Assembly (NCBI RefSeq): GCF_030704535.1 | Contig: NC_081815.1 | Span: 16,973,001 to 17,037,000, forward strand | DNA: 64,000 bases | From: Vitis vinifera | Taxonomy: Eukaryota > Streptophyta > Magnoliopsida > Vitales > Vitaceae | Direction of reading: 5' to 3' | Shown: positions 58,780 to 64,000 of the stretch, piece after piece | How the letters are laid out: every line of letters starts with the position of its first letter | Position numbering within the stretch: position 1 is the stretch's first letter | Position numbers and translations under genes: made by a program | Notes under the pieces: generated by a model | Told to the model about the DNA's origin: nothing | The model's input: only the letters and a program-made list of their open reading frames with translations | Databases searched by the model: none

Positions 58780-60480
58780 CTTTTGGGATGCAAAGGAAAG
58801 AGAAAATACACTTAATGCAAAAGAAACTGAAGCTAGTAGGGTAGCCAGGGAGGAGTGCCATTAGTGGGCCTTATTGGAAGAGCCTCGTAGAGGCAGAAAT
58901 TTAGGGAAAATTGGTTGAGGGAAGGAGACAGAAGCACTAAATTCTTTCATAAAATGGTGTATGCCCATAGAAGGAGAAATTTCTTATCTAGGATTAATGT
59001 GAATGGTGGTTGCCTATGTGAAGAGGAGGAGATGAAGGAGGGGGTAACTCAATCCTTTCGTAGCCTTTTATCTGGTGCAAGTCATTGAAGACCGAGTATC
59101 AACGGGATGTTGTTAGAGACTATGGGAAGGGATGATGTTGAGGAGCTAGAGGTTCGCTTCATAGAGGATAAGGTCGTGTCAACTTTGAATTCCATAAATG
59201 TGGATAAAGCTCCAAGTATGGATGGTTTCACAATGGTGTTTTGGCAACAATATTGGGATTTTTGTGAAGCTCAAGGTGATAGGCTTTTTCAGGTATTTCT
59301 ATGAGTTTCACTTTCTTGGTATTGATCCCTAAGAAGCCCATTTATCATGTCTCTATTTGTTACTCCTAAGAAGGTGAGTTCTAGGATTGAGAACAAAGGG
59401 AGGTTTTGTGGGAAGGGGGATCTTTAGAGAAAAACCGCACTTGGTGAGATGGGAGATCACTTGCAGAGAGAAATATAATGGAGGCCTTGGTATTAGAAAG
59501 CTACCAATTCTCAACAAGGTATTTCTACCTTTGTCGTTTCCTATCAAAAAAAAAAAATCTCAACAAGGTATTTCTAGGCAAGTGGATTTGGAGGTACACC
59601 TTATAGAATGAGTCCCTATGAAGGCAAGATATTACTAAGGAGGAAGGGGGTTGGTGCTCTTAAGAAAGTAGGGATAATTTTGGTGTAGGGTTGTGGAAGG
59701 CCATTAGGAGAGGTTGAGAGAATTTTAATAGCAAAACCTTTTTTTGATTGGCCAATGGAAGAAAAGTGAAGTTTTGGAAAGACAAGTGGTGTAACAATTC
59801 TACTCTAAGAGAGTTTTTCCCTTCTTTGTATTCCATAGCTTTAACAAAGGATACTAGGGTGGCAAATGTATGGGATCATTAGAGCAAGGGAGGGACATTG
59901 GAATCCTCACTTCTCAAGGAACTTGAATGACTGGGAGATGTAAATGGTTGAGGCTTCCTTTTTGAGGCCTCAAGAATGTTGGAAGGGATGAGGAAGACAA
60001 AATGCATGGATGAAAGCAAAGAAGGGAAAATTTTCAGTCAAATGGCTCTATTCTTTTTTGGGTCAAGAAAGAGCTGAAGTTTTCCCTATGAATGCTATTT
60101 GGAATTCTATGGTTCCAACTAAAGTTAGTTTTTTTGTTTTTTTGTTGCTTGGGAAGCCTCTTGGGCCAAGGTTCTGACTCTAAATTAGCCACAAAGGAGA
60201 GGGTGGTTTGGGTAATGTCAAGTTCAAAAGACAAACCCTCTTAGGGTGGCATGGTGCCTTTGTGGGGAAAAAACGAAAAAAGGTTTGGAGATTTGTCCCA
60301 TTGTGTGTATTTTTGACATAATGGAAGAAGATGAACTAGAGATCTTGTGAAAGCAAAAAGATGTTTGATCAAGTGTTAAAACTTAATTTTCTTTGTGACC
60401 TTTAGTCTTGGATTAAATTGTATATTGATGGGGAGTCCCTATCAATGATAGATTTTATAGAGCGGCTAGGGTCCCCTTGA
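58780..60480 (+). pseudogene. Old LINE (L1-type ORF2) relic
   Basis: Plus-strand fragments in several frames: WLREGDRSTKFFHKMVYAHR (about 58905-58970), INVDKAPSMDGFTMVFWQQY (RT block, about 59190-59250), a junction past the RT core, then a C-terminal zinc-binding region (KKGKFSVKWLYSF, WNSMVPTKVSFFVF, about 60015-60140). Many stops and frameshifts. The catalytic ADD region appears deleted. It is inserted by a 30 bp LINE tail at 59528-59557. Confidence 0.75.
59509..59576 (+). mobile_element. 30 bp LINE-tail micro-insertion with 19 bp target duplication
   Basis: TCTCAACAAGGTATTTCTA occurs at 59509-59527 and perfectly again at 59558-59576. Between them lies CCTTTGTCGTTTCCTATC plus 12 A residues. 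The inserted 18 bases are identical to the last 18 bases before the poly-A of the LINE at 60646-63614. This is an extremely 5'-truncated target-primed insertion. Confidence 0.92.
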
Positions 60481-60820
60481 AAAGGATTTTGTTTTTGTTG
60501 CCCTATCTTTTGTTTTTTGGTGCCTTTTGTGTATACAACATGTGTGCTTTGATGTGGCTTTGCTTGATGTTGTTAATATAATTTCTTTATTTGCATTCAA
60601 TATATATATATATATGAGCACATCTAAAATTGTACATCAAATCAATTTTTTTTTTGATAGGAAACGACAAAGGAATATATTGATAAAAAGGAAGTACAAG
60701 AGAAGGATAAGGAATCCTCCCACCAAGAAAAACAAAACTACAAGTAATCAAATATAAGAAAATACAAAGAAAAAACAAGCAAGCACTCTAGTTGGACCAA
60801 CCCATAGGGATTACACATCG

Positions 60821-62056
60821 TTAACCAATCAAGTTGTAACACGTTAAGAGGTATCCCTTTAAAACCTTAGAACAACAAGCCCAAAGAGAAGCTAGGAAAC
60901 GAATAGAATCCCAAAGAATCTCTGAATTCCTTGCTTTATCCTCAAAAATCCTTACATTTCTTTCCCGCCACACCACCCACATTAAAGCGATGCACGCGTC
61001 TTGCCATAAAACAATCCCTCTCTTAGAAGATCCAAAACCATTAAAATTAGTAGATAACATGTCAGAGATGCTCCTTGGGGGGACCCAATCCGTTTTTGCT
61101 AATTGAAATAATCTGTACCACAATCCCATCGTCAAAGAGCAATGGAGAAAAAGATGATCTACTGTTTCTCCATGCTTCATGCACAATTTACAAATGTCGG
61201 GACTAAGTGCTTTGTAGGGTCTTCTTGACTGTAGCAAGTCATTAGTATTAACCTTTTTGTGAACCACCAACCAGACAAAGGACTTGACTTTGAAGGAGAC
61301 TTGAGAATTCCAGACGAACTTAGTAGGGAAAACTGGAAGTGAATCAGAAAATTGAGATAAGGCAAGAAAGAAAGATTTGACTGTGAAAAGTCCTGAAGGA
61401 GATAAAGACCAGGATCTCATATCTGGAACCAAAGGTGATATATGTAGACGATCAAGAGACCGCATGAAGCCTTCTAAATCTTCTATCTCAAAATCGGAAA
61501 GATTTCGACGAAAGTTAAAGTTCCAAGAGAATGGGCGAGTAGATCCAAGAATTGAAGAAATAGGAGTATTTTTATCCGTGACTACACTAAGTAGTCTTAG
61601 ATATTGGACCCCCAAAGGTTGGTCCCCCCACCACAAGTCTTCCCAGAATCGAATTCTATCCCCGTCTCCTACCACAAATCGAGTAAACTTGGAAAACTCT
61701 TGGGAGACTTGTGCAATGACCTTCCAAGGACAACGATGTGACCATCTGACTATATTGTTGACATCCCAACCATTGGAGTGTGATCCATAAATGCTTAAAA
61801 TAACCTGATGCCATAGAGCTGAACCCTCCCTAGGATATCTCCACAACCACTTCCCTAAGAGAGTGACATTCCTTACAGAAATCTTTCCAAATCCCAATCC
61901 CCCTTTCATCTTCGGCTTACACACTACATCCCAACTAACCAGATGATCTCTTTTGCCTTCCCCTATACCTGACCATAAAAAATCTCTTTGCAATCTCTCA
62001 ATTTTTGCTGCCACTGAGACGGGAATCTTAAATAAGGAGAGAAAGTAACATGGCAT
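60821..62056 (-). pseudogene. LINE ORF2 C-terminal part (zinc-binding RVT domain)
   Basis: 411 codons open. It includes PCYFLSLFKIPVSVAAKIER, FLWSG, WDVVCKPKMKGGLGFGK, then FVWLVVHKKVNTND and a CKLCMKHGETVDHLFLHC motif (the CX2CX7HX4C-type zinc-binding end of plant L1-like elements). The first Met is internal. It continues in frame from sequence upstream through TGA stops where neighbouring sequence suggests Trp codons were present. Confidence 0.85.
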
Positions 62057-62215
62057 ATGGGTGAGACAAGATTGAATGAGAGTTATCTTGCCTCCAAAAG
62101 ATAAATACGCCTTTTGTCACCCATCTAATCTTCTTGAGATCCTCTCAATCACAGGATCCCAAAAACCACACGCCTTAGGATTCCCTCCCAAAGGAAGACC
62201 CAGGTAAAGTATAGG

Positions 62216-62500
62216 TCACCCAGAAGCCTTGCAGTCAAGCATCTCGGCCAACCTAGAAAGATAATTCTGTTCAAGATTAATGCCATAGATATTACTTTTG
62301 TCAAGGTTAACTTTCAACCCAGAAATATGCCCAAACACTAGCAAAACACTCTTGAGGGTCATCATATCCTCTTCTCGAGTACTAGAAAAGAAAATGGTAT
62401 CATCTGCAAATTGTAAACGGGATACCCTTGTTCTGTTCCTACCCACCCTGAAACCCTCCAAGACGTTTCTCTCCTTAGCTCTCAATAACATCCTACTCAA
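62216..62500 (-). pseudogene. LINE ORF2 reverse transcriptase palm segment
   Basis: It contains RLQFADDTIFFSS, the catalytic F-A-D-D box of the reverse transcriptase, followed by a SGLKVNLDKSNIYGIN block. It is shifted one frame from the upstream segment, with a T-rich run (about 62515-62525) as the likely indel site. It ends at a TGA (ASG-stop) where the element normally continues toward LYLGLPLGG-type sequence. Confidence 0.85.
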
Positions 62501-62511
62501 TACATCTGCAA

Positions 62512-63612
62512 CTAAAGTGAAAAAAAAGGGGATAAAGGGTCACCTTGTCTTAAACCTCTAGATGCCTTAACCCACCCTTTCATGTTACCGTTCACTAGGA
62601 CTGCAAAAGAAACCGAGGACAAACAGCCTCTCATCCATTTGCTCCATCTAGGACTAAACCCCTTCATCTCCAACACATGATCCAAAAAACCCCAACTCAC
62701 ATGGTCATAAGCCTTTTCAAAGTCAATTTTGAAGACAACTCCTTTCTCCCCTAATCGTCTTTTCTCATCCACTATCTCTTTGGCTATGAGAACTGCATCC
62801 AAAATTTGTCTCCCTTGATCAAAAGCTCCTTGAGTAGAATGGATGGTTTCGTGAAGTACCCCTCTTAAACGCCCTGCTAACACTTTGGCTATTATCTTGT
62901 AAAGACCGGTGATCAAGCTAATAGGTCTATAGTCTGAGATTCTTTTTGACATGCTTTTTTTGGGTGATAGAACTATAAAGGAAGCGTTAGTGCTTTGATT
63001 GATAATCCCGCTCCTGTGAAACTCTGCAAACACTCTCACTAGATCCTCCTTCATCACTTCCCAACAATCTTGAAACATTGTAATGGTAAAGCCATCAAGC
63101 CCCGGTGTCTTATCCCTATCCAACTGAAAAATGGTCTTAGAAATCCCTTCTTCAGTAAAAGGGGATTCCAACCTAGACGCACTCTCACCAGATATAGGGG
63201 ACCAATTTAAGCCTTCCACTCTCCAAGGCTCTCCAGAAGGACTCGCGTAGAGCTTTTCAAAATACCTTAATATCTCCTCTTTGATGCTCTCTGAATTATT
63301 CAACATTAAGCCTCTTTCATTCTCCAACACCTTGATAAATTTCCTATTTCGCCTGCCATTAACCACTTTATGAAAAAATTTTGAGTTACAATCCCCTTCC
63401 TTAACCCATTTCACCCTAGCTTTTTGTCTCCAATGTATTTCTTCCCTCAAAATCAACTCCTCTAGCTCCCCTTTTCTTAAAGCTCTCTGGACTAAAAGTT
63501 CAGGGGATAGACCCCCTTCTTGCTCCAAGGTATCAAAGTTAGCTAAATCAGACAAGATATTTTTTTTCCTTTCACTTAGCTCTCCAAAAGAAGCCTTATT
63601 CCACTCTTTCAA
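62512..63612 (-). pseudogene. LINE ORF2 N-proximal reverse transcriptase segment
   Basis: 366 codons: a linker WRQKARVKWVKEGDCNSKFF, then RT blocks DKTPGLDGFTITMFQDCWEV, SDYRPISLITGLYKIIAKVL, GAFDQGRQILDAVLIAKE, FKIDFEKAYDHVSWGFLD and a SRGLRQGDPLSPFF end. The endonuclease domain and ORF1 are absent because the insertion was 5'-truncated at 63614. Confidence 0.88.
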
Positions 63613-63625
63613 TTCATCAAATCAA

Positions 63626-64000
63626 AATGCATACTAAACAAAATTATATCATCAATCTACATGGATTAACACCAACTATTGACAAACCCTAACATATCAT
63701 ATCCTCCAACAATCTTCAACCCCATAAAGCCACAATAATTTTAGAACATTTCTAAGCTTTTGATTTGAGAAAAAATAAAATAAAATCTAGAATTTGAGCT
63801 CATAAATCCAATATAGATTCAAAATATAGGAATTGACCCCAAGTTTCTAATTGAAAGAATTAAAATCTAGAAATTCATAATGTAAAGAATTTTTGTTCTA
63901 CTACTTGGATAAGTCATTAAAACTTCAATTCATTGTGAAACTAGATTAAGTATCAAAGGGTAATAAAGATTTTGTTAAGGTAGAGGTAGAGTTAGAGACA
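63626..64000. other. AT-rich flank, no gene seen
   Basis: Sequence right of the LINE target duplication. It may belong to an intron of the minus-strand gene whose last exons lie at 56.6-58.4 kb, but nothing here is diagnostic. Confidence 0.4.

Larger units (their letters stand above)
60635..63625 (-). mobile_element. 5'-truncated LINE (L1-type) with target-site duplication
   Basis: The insertion 60646-63614 reads on the minus strand and ends in a poly-A tail (T run at 60646-60655). CATCAAATCAA flanks it at 60635-60645 and 63615-63625. It starts inside ORF2 just before the RT domain, so ORF1 and the endonuclease were never copied. The remaining ORF2 is broken by one frameshift and two stops. 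Its 3' tail is the source type for the fragments at 41655-41840 and 59528-59557. Confidence 0.9.

Noticed and set aside
61377..61790. 137-codon plus-strand frame
   Set aside because: It is a shadow of LINE ORF2 on the minus strand.

Overview
The window looks like nuclear DNA of a woody eudicot. AT-rich intergenic DNA, multi-exon genes with GT..AG introns, telo-box/site II promoter elements and several layers of retrotransposons all point to a plant. The repertoire fits grapevine (Vitis), but that species call is inference; no search was possible. There is no prokaryotic or organellar gene block, no CRISPR array, and no rRNA or tRNA gene that I could recognise.

Layout. (1) 1-1183: first exon and part of intron 1 of a minus-strand gene that leaves the window on the left. 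(2) 1.2-6.3 kb: AT-rich intergenic DNA with short duplications. (3) 6.3-17.9 kb: a two-exon minus-strand gene (probably organelle-targeted, unknown function). Its roughly 11 kb intron holds two complete LTR-bounded insertions: a 3.5 kb Ty3/chromovirus that lost its RT-RNase H-integrase core, and a 5.1 kb Ty1/copia element with one unbroken gag-pol ORF and almost identical LTRs. (4) 18.7-25.9 kb: a 15-exon minus-strand ANTH-domain clathrin assembly protein, fully resolved in phase. (5) 27-33.4 kb: nested repeats made of a copia RNase H relic with its LTR, a solo LTR inserted in that LTR, a MITE inserted in the same LTR, and a second LTR of the family in inverted orientation carrying its own duplication. 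(6) 33.4-38.5 kb: AT-rich repeat DNA. (7) 38.6-43.1 kb: a small mitochondrial ATP-synthase-type protein gene with a probable 3.7 kb intron in its 3' UTR. (8) 44.1-54.3 kb: a plus-strand PHD-finger/homeodomain (HAT3.1-type) regulator with a copia relic in its first coding intron. (9) 56.6-58.4 kb: the last three exons of an unidentified minus-strand gene. (10) 58.6-63.6 kb: two LINE copies, an old plus-strand relic and a younger 5'-truncated minus-strand copy with target-site duplication, plus a 30 bp LINE-tail micro-insertion.

The genes belong to unrelated housekeeping or regulatory roles (vesicle coat assembly, respiration, transcription) and do not form a pathway. The connecting theme is how mobile DNA has entered introns and other mobile DNA. 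I see no convincing undescribed functional system. The observations most worth checking are the retroelement-swollen intron, the tiny LINE insertion, the palindrome array in the solo LTR, and the 3'-UTR intron with a hydrophobic micro-ORF.
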